Positions 7,444 to 15,260 of a stretch of 26,568 nucleotides of DNA are shown here, piece after piece (position 1 is the stretch's first letter; each line of letters begins with the position of its first letter). The notes beneath the pieces are model-generated. The model searched no databases and was not told the origin of the DNA. It saw nothing but the letters and a program-made list of their open reading frames with translations. A program made the translations under genes and the position numbers. Source of the stretch: an uncultured Blautia sp. (GTDB taxonomy: Bacteria; Bacillota; Clostridia; Lachnospirales; Lachnospiraceae); assembly GCA_900539525.1 (NCBI GenBank), contig UQCM01000039.1, positions 1-26,568 of the forward strand. The letters are read 5' to 3'.

Positions 7444-7986
7444 ATGAATATCATTATGGCTCTTTTGATCGGGCTCGCAGTGAATCTGGATAATCTGCTC
7501 ATAGGAATCCAGCTGGGCGCGCGCCATCAGCAGCTTCGCATATGGCAGAACCTCATCATCAGCGGTACAACAGGACTTTGCGCCTTCGCCTCCGCCTATG
7601 CCGCCTGCCTGATCTCTGAAAATTTTCTTGTCTATACCAACCTGATCGGTTCCGCGATCATGATCGGATTCGGCATCTTCTGTCTGTATCAGAGTGTCAT
7701 TTCCGAAGATGAGACACCCGCAGTTGCCCTGTCTCCGGGGTTTCGGGATATCCTGATCCTGGCTGTCATCCTGTCGGTGAACTGTATCCCCCCCTGCTTC
7801 AGTGCCGGTGTCATGAAGCTCTCTCCCTGGCTGACAGGCTTCTTTTCCATGCTGTTTTCCTTTTTCAGCCTGCAGATCAGCTTTGCTCTGGGACATCGTC
7901 TTCTGCAGCACCGTTTTTTTCCGGCTCTCACTCCCCTCTCTGCCATCCTGCTGATCCTGATCGGGACAGCCGGGCTGATGCTTTGA
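7444..7986 (+). CDS. MntP/YtaF-like membrane protein
   Basis: A 180-residue, roughly six-helix membrane protein. The N-terminal LAVNLDNLLIGIQLG (residues 11-25) resembles the Asp-containing first repeat of the MntP/YtaF (DUF204) family. The second half repeats it in degenerate form (ILSVNCIPPCFSAG, about 114-127). MntP exports Mn2+; the YtaF branch is a sporulation-associated homologue, and the sequence does not settle which applies. The ATG follows GAAAGG at a spacing of 8. Location opposite a metal-exporter-family permease with shared promoter DNA supports a role in cation homeostasis. Length is typical. Confidence 0.75.
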   Translation: MNIIMALLIGLAVNLDNLLIGIQLGARHQQLRIWQNLIISGTTGLCAFASAYAACLISENFLVYTNLIGSAIMIGFGIFCLYQSVISEDETPAVALSPGFRDILILAVILSVNCIPPCFSAGVMKLSPWLTGFFSMLFSFFSLQISFALGHRLLQHRFFPALTPLSAILLILIGTAGLML

Positions 7987-8032
7987 TGCAAGCATGTATT
8001 TTATGTCCATTTGTCCCTTGGCTCATAATAAT

Positions 8033-8059
8033 GGAGGGCGGTCATTTCGTCCGCCCTCC
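8033..8059. terminator. Hairpin between convergent mntP-like gene and glcK
   Basis: GGAGGGCGG (8033-8041) pairs perfectly with CCGCCCTCC (8051-8059) around a 9-nt loop. T-runs are weak on both sides (ATTATTAT on the minus strand), so termination efficiency is uncertain. Its place between two convergent stops fits a shared terminator. Confidence 0.6.
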
Positions 8060-8122
8060 ACTGTTACAGATCTGCTGCCGCCTGCAAGGCAGGTGCTGTC
8101 TCCTGTCTGATCTGTAAATCTC

Positions 8123-9058
8123 TTATTCGATCACCATGCGCGCTGCGCCAAAGATACCTGCATCGTTTCCAAGCTTCGCAAGTGCGAACTCTGTTCCTTT
8201 GCATGGTGTAAGCACACAGTTTACATAATATTTCTTTACATAATCCAGAATAACGGTTCCCGCTTTGGATACACCGCCGCCGATAACGAAGATCTCCGGA
8301 TCTACCACGCCGGTGATTCCTGCCAGAGCTGTGCCGAGATATTTGCCGAACTCCTCCGCAACCTCGCATGCCAGGGCATCTCCTTCTTTTACTGCATCGA
8401 ATACGGTCTTTGCAGAAACCTCACCCTCACGCAGAACAGACGGCGCGTCACTCTCAGCGAGCTTTTTGTTTGCCAGATAAACAACTCCTGTAGCGGAAGC
8501 CACCTGCTCGAGACAGCCTCTGTTTCCGCATCCACACGGCTTGTCGATATCATCCTCTACGTGAATATGTCCGATCTCTCCGCCTGCACCATGGCTTCCT
8601 GTGAGGATCTTGCCGCCGAGAATGATTCCGCCGCCTACACCGGTTCCCAGGGTAACCATGACTACATTTTTATAGCCTTCACCGCCGCCCTTCCACATCT
8701 CTCCCAGGGCAGCTACATTGGCATCATTTCCAACTCTCGTATGCAGACCTGTCAGCTTCTCCATCTCCTGTGCCAGATCGACACGACCCCAGTGGAGATT
8801 GACAGCCGTCACGACAACGCCATCCTCGTCTACCGGTCCGGGTACACCCATACCTACGCCTGCGATTTCTTCTTTATCAAGATTCCTCTCAGCAATCTTC
8901 GCTTCAATCGTCGCAGCCACATCAGGGATGATCTGCTCTCCCTTTCCCTCCGAGCGGGTCTTGATCTCCCATTTATCAAGAACCTCACCCTGAACATTAA
9001 ACAGACCGCACTTTACGGTCGTTCCACCAATATCAATTCCAAAACAATACTTCTTCAT
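8123..9058 (-). CDS. glcK: ROK family glucokinase
   Basis: A 311-residue cytosolic kinase phosphorylating glucose to glucose 6-phosphate with ATP. ROK features are all present: ATP-binding IDIGGTTVKCGLF (8-20), catalytic Asp112 in GNDAN (110-114), TLGTGVGGGII (136-146), GEIGH (160-164) and the structural zinc site CGCGNRGC (Cys175, Cys177, Cys182, with His164). I chose the ATG at 9058 because a strong AGGAGG site lies 9 nt upstream and the N-terminus then aligns with the family. Longer in-frame extensions run into hprK. The gene starts 13 bp after the hprK stop, so the two are translationally close and surely cotranscribed. That links glucose entry to catabolite-repression control. Confidence 0.95.
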   Translation of the reverse strand: MKKYCFGIDIGGTTVKCGLFNVQGEVLDKWEIKTRSEGKGEQIIPDVAATIEAKIAERNLDKEEIAGVGMGVPGPVDEDGVVVTAVNLHWGRVDLAQEMEKLTGLHTRVGNDANVAALGEMWKGGGEGYKNVVMVTLGTGVGGGIILGGKILTGSHGAGGEIGHIHVEDDIDKPCGCGNRGCLEQVASATGVVYLANKKLAESDAPSVLREGEVSAKTVFDAVKEGDALACEVAEEFGKYLGTALAGITGVVDPEIFVIGGGVSKAGTVILDYVKKYYVNCVLTPCKGTEFALAKLGNDAGIFGAARMVIE

Positions 9059-9071
9059 CTGATGTCTCCTC

Positions 9072-10001
9072 CTATTTTTTCCCTTTTGAAAGCGATTCCT
9101 GTACACGCTTGTACAGCTCCTGTGCCGCATTGTAACCCATCTTCTTCTGTCTGTGGTTGACTGCGGCCGACTCAACAATGACCGCCAGATTTCGTCCCGG
9201 GCGTATTGGAAGGGAATGACACACGATTTTATTCCCCAGGATTTCCGTATACTCCTCTTCCAGTCCCAGCCGGTCGTATTCCTTGTCCTTATCCCACTCC
9301 TCCAGCTTGATCACCAGATCAATGGACTGCGTGTTCTTTACGCTCTCCACACCGAACAGCGTCTTTACATCGATGATACCGATACCCCTCAGTTCAATAA
9401 AATGCCTGGTGATATCCGGTGCCGTACCGATCAGCGTCACGTCACTGACCCTGCGGATCTCTACCACATCATCTGTAACCAGGCGGTGTCCCCGCTTGAT
9501 CAGTTCCAGAGCCGCCTCACTCTTGCCGATACCACTCTCGCCCATGATCAGCACGCCTTCACCGTACACGTCTACCAGCACTCCATGTATGGAAATACAG
9601 GGAGCCAGCTCCACATTCAGCCACCGGATGATCTCTGCCATAAACGCAGAGGTCGTCTGAGAAGTCTTCAGAATCGGAACACCATACTTATGCGCCAGTT
9701 CCAGCATATCTTCATCCGGTTCCGTCCTCGTGGTATAGACAACACAGGGAATCTTACTTGCCAGAAACTGCTCATAGACCGGAATCTTCTCCTCCCGCGG
9801 CAGATGCTCCAGATACGTATATTCCACATATCCGATGATCTGTACCCTCTCGGAATCAAAGTGGTCAAAATACCCTGTGAGCTGCAGTGCCGGACGATTG
9901 ATATCAGGGAGCGTGATCTCGATATGTGACATATCAATATCCGGCGTGAGATTCTTAAGCTTCATCTGCTCTACTACCTTCGTCAACGCTACACTACTCA
10001 T
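9072..10001 (-). CDS. hprK: HPr kinase/phosphorylase HprK
   Basis: HprK phosphorylates HPr on Ser46 at high glycolytic flux and reverses it by phosphorolysis, setting CcpA-dependent carbon catabolite repression. The 309-residue protein has the N-terminal domain (1-130), catalytic His139 in ISIHG, Walker A GESGIGKS (154-161), the TDDVVE block with Asp177/178, and the family signature ELRGIGIIDVKTLFG (203-217). Length and order are standard. The ATG at 10001 follows AAAGGAG with 7-nt spacing. It lies between uvrC and glcK, with a possible own promoter at 10035-10063. Confidence 0.97.
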   Translation of the reverse strand: MSSVALTKVVEQMKLKNLTPDIDMSHIEITLPDINRPALQLTGYFDHFDSERVQIIGYVEYTYLEHLPREEKIPVYEQFLASKIPCVVYTTRTEPDEDMLELAHKYGVPILKTSQTTSAFMAEIIRWLNVELAPCISIHGVLVDVYGEGVLIMGESGIGKSEAALELIKRGHRLVTDDVVEIRRVSDVTLIGTAPDITRHFIELRGIGIIDVKTLFGVESVKNTQSIDLVIKLEEWDKDKEYDRLGLEEEYTEILGNKIVCHSLPIRPGRNLAVIVESAAVNHRQKKMGYNAAQELYKRVQESLSKGKK

Positions 10002-10034
10002 ATCTTTTCTCCTTTAAAAAGTCTAGGTGTTATT

Positions 10035-10063
10035 ATTCTATCACATCTTTTCCAAAATCACCA
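10035..10063 (-). promoter_or_regulatory. Possible hprK promoter
   Basis: On the minus strand TAGAAT (10035-10040) is a good -10. TGGTGA (10058-10063), 17 bp upstream, is a weak -35. It lies in the 81-bp gap between uvrC and hprK, where no terminator is visible. Confidence 0.35.
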
Positions 10064-10082
10064 GAATATGATAAGAAAAGAA

Positions 10083-11942
10083 TCATTTTCTAAAAAACTC
10101 GTACACTTTTCTGGCACTGGGTTCGTTCATGGACGGTGCCTTCGCCAGTTCCTCCACACTTGCCTCCCGAATGGCTTCCAGAGAGCGGAAGGTCCGCATC
10201 AGGGACTTTCTTCTGGCAGGTCCGATGCCTTCTATATCATCCAGAATGGAGTGTACCTGCTCCTTGCTTCTTAAGGAGCGGTGGTACTCGATGGCGAAAC
10301 GGTGTGCCTCATCCTGGATCCTGGTAATCAGACGGAACCCCTCGGAAGACCGGTCGATCGGGATCTCTTCATTCTGGTAATAAAGCCCCCTCGTCCTGTG
10401 ATTATCATCCTTCACCATACCGCATACCGGAATATCCAGGTGCAGCTGCTCCAGCACCTGCAGGGCAATATTCACCTGTCCCTTTCCACCGTCCATCATG
10501 ATCAGATCCGGAAAAACACTGAAGCTTCCGAATCTGTCCGCCACCTGCTTTTCCTCCAGCTCCTTCTGCTCCTGAAGTCCGTGCTCAAACCTTCGGGTCA
10601 GCACCTCATGCATACTGGCATAGTCATCCGGTCCCTTCACTGACCGGATCTTAAACTTCCGGTAATCACTCCTCTTCGGTTTTCCCCGTTCATATACGAT
10701 CATGGAACCTACTGACTCAAAGCCGCTGATATTGGAAATATCATATGCCTCCACGCGAACCACCTGTTCCAGTCCGAGAAGCCCGGATATCTCCTTCATG
10801 GCACCGATCGTCCTTCCTTCCTCCCGCTTGATCCTGTCTTTGTCCTGCTCCAGTACGATCTGTGCATTTCTGGCAGCAAGCTCCACCAGCTTTTCCTTTG
10901 TCCCCTTCTTCGGCACACGGATATGGACCCTCTGCCCTCTTTTGCTGCCCAGCCATTCCTCGAGCACCGCACTGTCCCCGATTTCCACCGGCAGCATGAT
11001 CTCCTTCGGAATATCTGGCGTACCCGTATAGAACTGCTTCATGAAACTGGAGAGAATCTCTTCCGGCGTATCCTGCGGTGCCGCACGCAGGAAGAAGTGA
11101 TCCCTTCCGATCATTCTTCCGCCCCGGATAAAGAACATCTGCACCACGGCATCCGTATCCCGGACGGCCAGGGCAATAATATCCTTATCTTCCCCGTCGC
11201 TGTTGGTGATCTTCTGTTTCTGTGCCACCAGCTGTACACTTTTCAACAGTTCTCTCTGCTCGATAGCAGCCTCGAAGTCCATGCGCTCCGCCGCCTCGTT
11301 CATCCGCTGCTCCAGCATCCGCATGACCGGCTCATAATGCCCGTTCAGAAAGCTCATGGCCTGTTCCACCGATTTGCGGTAGTCCTCCCGGCTGATATAT
11401 CCCTGGCAGGGCGCCTGACACTGTTTGATATGGTAGTTCAGACACGGCCTGTCATTTCCGATCTCCTTGGGCAGCTTCCTGCTGCAGGTACGGATCCTGT
11501 AGATCTTATGGATCAGATCGATGATGTCTTTGACCGCACCGGCACTCGTATATGGTCCATAATATTTATCCTTATCTTTCTTCATCGTCCGTGAAAAGAG
11601 CACCCGCGGATACTCCTCGGACACCGTCACTTTGATAAACGGATAGGTCTTGTCATCCTTGAGCATGGTATTGTACTTCGGCCGGTGCTCCTTGATCAGG
11701 TTGCACTCCAGCACCAGTGCCTCCAGCTCGGAATCCGTCACGATATACTCAAATCTGGCGATCCTTGTGACCATCTGTTCAATCTTGACACCCTTATTAC
11801 GGCTGCTCTGAAAATACTGACGCACCCGGTTCTTCAGACTGATCGCCTTGCCCACATAAATGATGGCATCCCTGTCATCATGCATGATGTAAACTCCGGG
11901 CTTCGCGGGCAGTTTTTTTAATTCCTCCTGTATGTCAAACAA
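10083..11942 (-). CDS. uvrC: Excinuclease ABC subunit UvrC
   Basis: UvrC makes both incisions flanking a lesion in nucleotide excision repair, working with UvrAB. The 619-residue protein has the N-terminal GIY-YIG nuclease (GVY 16-18, YVG 29-31) and four Cys (153, 167, 175, 179) suited to the reported 4Fe-4S site. It then has a UVR domain for UvrB contact (about 206-240), the RNase H-like nuclease with Asp401, Asp484 and His547 (AYDISN, MMDGGKG, DEAHRFA), and C-terminal helix-hairpin-helix motifs (568-619). The start is TTG at 11942, preceded by AGAGGAG; no ATG nearby fits better. It is followed by hprK and glcK on the same strand. Confidence 0.97.
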   Translation of the reverse strand: MFDIQEELKKLPAKPGVYIMHDDRDAIIYVGKAISLKNRVRQYFQSSRNKGVKIEQMVTRIARFEYIVTDSELEALVLECNLIKEHRPKYNTMLKDDKTYPFIKVTVSEEYPRVLFSRTMKKDKDKYYGPYTSAGAVKDIIDLIHKIYRIRTCSRKLPKEIGNDRPCLNYHIKQCQAPCQGYISREDYRKSVEQAMSFLNGHYEPVMRMLEQRMNEAAERMDFEAAIEQRELLKSVQLVAQKQKITNSDGEDKDIIALAVRDTDAVVQMFFIRGGRMIGRDHFFLRAAPQDTPEEILSSFMKQFYTGTPDIPKEIMLPVEIGDSAVLEEWLGSKRGQRVHIRVPKKGTKEKLVELAARNAQIVLEQDKDRIKREEGRTIGAMKEISGLLGLEQVVRVEAYDISNISGFESVGSMIVYERGKPKRSDYRKFKIRSVKGPDDYASMHEVLTRRFEHGLQEQKELEEKQVADRFGSFSVFPDLIMMDGGKGQVNIALQVLEQLHLDIPVCGMVKDDNHRTRGLYYQNEEIPIDRSSEGFRLITRIQDEAHRFAIEYHRSLRSKEQVHSILDDIEGIGPARRKSLMRTFRSLEAIREASVEELAKAPSMNEPSARKVYEFFRK

Positions 11943-11981
11943 AATACTCTCCTCTCTTGCTGCCGGAAAAAATAAAGAACA

Positions 11982-12028
11982 AAAAAGAAACCGGCGATAC
12001 CTGTATCAAGTATAACCGATTTCTTTTT
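11982..12028 (-). terminator. Terminator downstream of the HD-domain gene
   Basis: AAAAAGAAA with CGG (11982-11994) pairs with CCG and TTTCTTTTT (12015-12028), with an internal GATAC-CT-GTATC hairpin. On the minus strand it ends in a T-rich run (CTTTTTTG). It separates the HD-domain gene from uvrC and lies about 40 bp before the uvrC start. Confidence 0.7.
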
Positions 12029-12073
12029 CATCTACAACTGATACCTTCAGAAGGTTTTTCATATCTATCTTAC

Positions 12074-12727
12074 TTATATGTTACTGCTTACTCTTTGCGC
12101 AGTACACGCTCTCTGAACCAAAACTCTGTTCTGCAGAAATCTCATTCTCAGATTCTCATAGGGATTTCTGCAGAAGACTTCATACGTCGAGCACCATTTG
12201 TCCACCAGACATACCAGTACGGTCTCCCGGTACTTCGGCAGTGCAGGGGTCAGCGGAAACATGTGCTTCTCTATAATATCCTGTTCCCTTAAGGAAAGCC
12301 TGAAATCTCTTCTGGCATTTCTCAATGCCTTTCCCGGGTGGGTAAATCCGTGCCAGCTGTGAGACTTGTCTCTGTCATGCCAGTCATACAGAAAGTAGTC
12401 ATGCAGCAGCGCACCGCGCAGAAGCTCTTTCTCACTGCAGGAAAGACGGAACTTTCTTGCCAGCAGGCAGCTGAAATAAGAAACGGCAATACAGTGAAGC
12501 AGCGTGCTTGTATTCCCGTGCTGGATAAAATCATCCATCTGAAAAAGTGAGGAGTCCTGAGCCATTCTGGCAAGACGTGCTGCGAACTTTTCTTCAAATT
12601 CTTTCCTGTCTGCGATCCGCTGTTCCTTTGTCCTGAAAAATCTTCTATGCAAAATAAAAACCACCGACCTTCCGAGATCATCCGCATCCAAAAGATGCAG
12701 GTTCCATCCACCTATATTCTCACTCAT
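12074..12727 (-). CDS. HD-domain protein, probable phosphohydrolase
   Basis: A protein of up to 217 residues with an HD metal-dependent phosphohydrolase core: His78, His109-Asp110 (ALLHDYFLYDWHD), His130 (GFTHPG), His155 (IIEKHMFPLT) and Asp176 (CLVDKWCS). These are the residues that bind the metals in HD enzymes. The natural substrate is unknown; it lacks the RelA/SpoT, dGTPase or HD-GYP context. The start is doubtful. The ATG at 12727 has no ribosome binding site and overlaps a TATAAT at 12726-12731, so the true start may lie further in, upstream of residue 60. The gene ends before a terminator at 11982-12028. Confidence 0.8.
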   Translation of the reverse strand: MSENIGGWNLHLLDADDLGRSVVFILHRRFFRTKEQRIADRKEFEEKFAARLARMAQDSSLFQMDDFIQHGNTSTLLHCIAVSYFSCLLARKFRLSCSEKELLRGALLHDYFLYDWHDRDKSHSWHGFTHPGKALRNARRDFRLSLREQDIIEKHMFPLTPALPKYRETVLVCLVDKWCSTYEVFCRNPYENLRMRFLQNRVLVQRACTAQRVSSNI

Positions 12728-12754
12728 TATAGATGGATATCTTCAGAAAATCAA
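12726..12754 (-). promoter_or_regulatory. Promoter overlapping the HD-gene start codon
   Basis: On the minus strand TTGATT (12749-12754) and TATAAT (12726-12731) have a 17-bp spacer. The last bases of the -10 box are the first bases of the longest frame's ATG. Transcription would start near 12719, inside that frame. Confidence 0.6.
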
Positions 12755-12853
12755 TGGTTATTCTTTTAATAAATCTTAATTTTGGTTTAAGTGTCAAAAG
12801 TCCGAATTCGCGCTATGCACGGAACAATACGTAAACCAGTTTTAACACCTGTA

Positions 12854-14842
12854 TCAATTTTTCTCTAATACAACTGCTTTCTTCTCTGTCTCCTCCGCAG
12901 CATCTTCTCTCCCGGAAATTTCATTTCCAGCCTTCGACTGTCCGGCTTCCTGCTCTGCCTTGTGGAAGATTTCCATAAACTCCTTGCCGGTGATGGTTTC
13001 CTTCTCGATCAGGAAGGCAGCGATCTTATCCATCGTCTCCCTGTGCTCAGTCAGAAGACGCTTTGCCTCCTCGTAGGAATCCCCGATCAGACGCATAACC
13101 TCCTCGTCGACCTCGGCTTCTGTCACCGCGCTGCAGTTTAAGACGGTGCGGTTATCCAGATATTGGTTTGCCGCCACCTCCAGTCCTACCATGCCGAACT
13201 TCTTCGACATACCGAAGCGCGTAATCATCGCACGGGCGATCCTGGTGGCCTGCTCAATGTCATTGGATGCTCCTGTCGTCACGGAATCGAAAACGATCTC
13301 CTCTGCGGCGCGTCCGGCCGTAAACTCTACCAGCTTCGCACGCAGCTCTGCCTCCGTCTCCAGACACTTCTCCTCCTCCGGCACATTCAGTACATATCCC
13401 AGCGCACCCATGGTACGCGGAACGATCGTGATCTTCTGCACCGGCTCGGAATCCTTCTGAAGCGCACTCACCAGCGCGTGGCCAACCTCATGATAGGAAA
13501 CGATGCGCCGCTCCTCCAGGCTTAAGATCTTATTCTTCTTCTCTTTACCCACCAGTACCAGTTCTACGGCTTCAAAGAGATCCTTCTGGGATACCAGACT
13601 TCTTCCCTTCTTGACTGCCAGGATCGCCGCCTCATTGATCATATTTGCCAGATCAGAACCTACGGCTCCTGAGGTGGCCAGAGCGATCGCATCCAGGTCT
13701 ACGGTCTCATCCAGCTTCACATTCCTGGAATGTACCTTCAGGATATCCACCCTGCCCTTTAAGTCCGGTTTATCCACGATGATCCGCCGGTCAAAGCGTC
13801 CCGGACGCAGAAGAGCCGGATCCAGCACTTCCGGTCTGTTCGTTGCCGCCAGGATCAGCAGTCCGGAGGCGCTGTCAAAGCCGTCCATCTCTGCCAGCAG
13901 CTGATTCAGCGTCTGCTCACGCTCATCATTCCCACCGCCGTAACGACTGTCACGGCTCTTTCCGATGGCATCGATCTCATCAATAAAAATGATACACGGT
14001 GCATTTTTCTTCGCCTCCTCAAAAAGCTCACGCACACGGGAGGCACCCACACCGACAAACATTTCCACAAAATCAGAGCCTGACAGGGAGAAAAACGGCG
14101 CATGTGCCTCACCTGCCACTGCCTTTGCCAGCAGCGTCTTTCCGGTTCCCGGAGGTCCCACCAGCAGTGCTCCCTTCGGAAGCTTCGCTCCGATCTTCGA
14201 GTAGCGTCCCGGATTCTCCAGGAAATCCACAACCTCCTGCAGAGATTCCTTCGCCTCATCCTGTCCTGCCACATCTTTAAATGTGACACCCGTCTCCTTC
14301 TGGGCATACACACGGGCTTTGTTCTTTCCGACGCCCATGACACCGCCGCCCTTTGACATCTTCCTCATGAAGAACCACAGCAGGCCCCATACCAGTGCAA
14401 GCGGTATCAGTGTTCCAAGAATATTATAAAGTATCACACTTGTCGTATCCGGCACCTTGTACTCAAACTGCACGCCCGCATCGAGAAGCTTCTGGGTCAG
14501 CTGTTCATCATCCATCCGTCCCGTCTTATAGGTGAGCTCCAGTCCCGGAAACGGCTGCTTCTTCGGAACAATGGTGATCTCATTGTTCGTGACGGTCACT
14601 TTGGCTACCTCTCCGCTTTCCACCATCTCGATAAATTGATTGTATGTGATCTTTGTCTCCGTCGAATCTCTCAGCAACGTATTAAAAAAGTTAATCGCGA
14701 TCAGCGTCACGAGAGATACAACAAGAAAGATAACGATATTCTGTCCATTTTTCGGGGTTTTTCCATTCTTCGGGTCATTCTGCGGTCCGCCGCCCGGACC
14801 CTTTCCATTACCCGGCATCTGATTATTATCCATCTTCTGCAC
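12854..14842 (-). CDS. ftsH: ATP-dependent zinc metalloprotease FtsH
   Basis: A membrane-anchored AAA+ protease that degrades misfolded membrane and short-lived regulatory proteins. The 662-residue protein has a Gly/Asn-rich N-terminus, TM1 (about 36-55), an extracytoplasmic domain and TM2 (about 138-158). The AAA module carries Walker A GPPGTGKT (229-236), Walker B IIFIDEID (284-291) and the second region of homology (334-352). The zinc protease site is HEVGH (451-455), with Asp528 in SNDIEQAT as third ligand. The usual HEAGH is changed to HEVGH, still within HExxH, and the sensor-2 region reads TSGAVGSDLAN. The GTG at 14842 lies 4 nt after AGGAGG; an ATG at 14833 is an alternative. It has its own promoter at 14909-14937. 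The usual tilS-hpt neighbours are absent. Confidence 0.97.
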   Translation of the reverse strand: MQKMDNNQMPGNGKGPGGGPQNDPKNGKTPKNGQNIVIFLVVSLVTLIAINFFNTLLRDSTETKITYNQFIEMVESGEVAKVTVTNNEITIVPKKQPFPGLELTYKTGRMDDEQLTQKLLDAGVQFEYKVPDTTSVILYNILGTLIPLALVWGLLWFFMRKMSKGGGVMGVGKNKARVYAQKETGVTFKDVAGQDEAKESLQEVVDFLENPGRYSKIGAKLPKGALLVGPPGTGKTLLAKAVAGEAHAPFFSLSGSDFVEMFVGVGASRVRELFEEAKKNAPCIIFIDEIDAIGKSRDSRYGGGNDEREQTLNQLLAEMDGFDSASGLLILAATNRPEVLDPALLRPGRFDRRIIVDKPDLKGRVDILKVHSRNVKLDETVDLDAIALATSGAVGSDLANMINEAAILAVKKGRSLVSQKDLFEAVELVLVGKEKKNKILSLEERRIVSYHEVGHALVSALQKDSEPVQKITIVPRTMGALGYVLNVPEEEKCLETEAELRAKLVEFTAGRAAEEIVFDSVTTGASNDIEQATRIARAMITRFGMSKKFGMVGLEVAANQYLDNRTVLNCSAVTEAEVDEEVMRLIGDSYEEAKRLLTEHRETMDKIAAFLIEKETITGKEFMEIFHKAEQEAGQSKAGNEISGREDAAEETEKKAVVLEKN

Positions 14843-14908
14843 TCATCCTCCTGATGTTTATTCCTGCAGCTGCTGCCGCACAGGCGAAGGACAGCTGCAT
14901 ACCCACTT

Positions 14909-14937
14909 ATTATAAGGATACTTTCCTTAGAAATCAA
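14909..14937 (-). promoter_or_regulatory. Promoter of ftsH
   Basis: On the minus strand TTGATT (14932-14937) and TATAAT (14909-14914) are exactly 17 bp apart. The leader would be about 60 nt. Confidence 0.8.
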
Positions 14938-15000
14938 TACAGAGTTTGTGAAAAACCGTCCACAATTATAAAGGTTTTCTAAAATTCCGTTGAAAACCAT

Positions 15001-15030
15001 TTGTATAACAACGGATTTCTGTAGTATAAT
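15001..15030 (+). promoter_or_regulatory. Possible promoter of the DUF1846 gene
   Basis: A consensus TATAAT at 15025-15030 has a weak -35 (TTGTAT, 15001-15006) 18 bp upstream. If used, the transcript would carry the whole repeat at 15078-15220 in a leader of about 225 nt. Confidence 0.45.
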
Positions 15031-15072
15031 CAACCGTAAAGTGTAAGTAGCTGTTCAGCATGACTCTGTTTT

Positions 15073-15225
15073 ATTACTGTTCAGAGTCCATTCGCAAAAT
15101 CGCCTCTGCGAGGCTTCCCTTTTGCTCATGCAGGGCTCTCGCCCTATAGATTTATAATATTTGCCTCTGGTGAGTAAACTCCCCAAGGCACATATTTATA
15201 AATCTGCATGACTCTGAACAATTAC
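15073..15225. repeat. MITE-like element with terminal inverted repeats
   Basis: TGTTCAGAGTC (15078-15088) and GACTCTGAACA (15210-15220) are perfect 11-bp inverted ends. Both are flanked directly by ATTAC (15073-15077 and 15221-15225), which looks like a 5-bp target duplication. The inside is non-coding and folds into three hairpins: GCCTC/GAGGC (15102-15114), AGGGC/GCCCT (about 15132-15145) and a long 58-nt one (15148-15205) whose arms AGATTTATAA and TTATAAATCT match perfectly. Its first 60 bp resemble 22859-22920. Together with promoters on both sides it fills the gene-free gap 14843-15260. Confidence 0.6.
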
Positions 15226-15260
15226 TCACGATCTATTAAAATCTCAGGAGAATGACACAT

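Noticed and set aside
7321..8010. 229-codon minus-strand frame opposite the MntP-like gene
   Set aside because: Its sequence is a Gln/Asp/Lys-rich low-complexity product typical of the antisense of a hydrophobic gene. It also overlaps the permease promoter.
9059..9178. N-terminal extension of glucokinase to 9178
   Set aside because: It would overlap the hprK coding region by over 100 bp, has no ribosome binding site, and adds residues not found in ROK kinases.
14843..15260. Possible small RNA gene or CRISPR-like array in the gap before DUF1846
   Set aside because: The repeats are inverted and not regularly spaced, with no spacers. A MITE-like element fits better.
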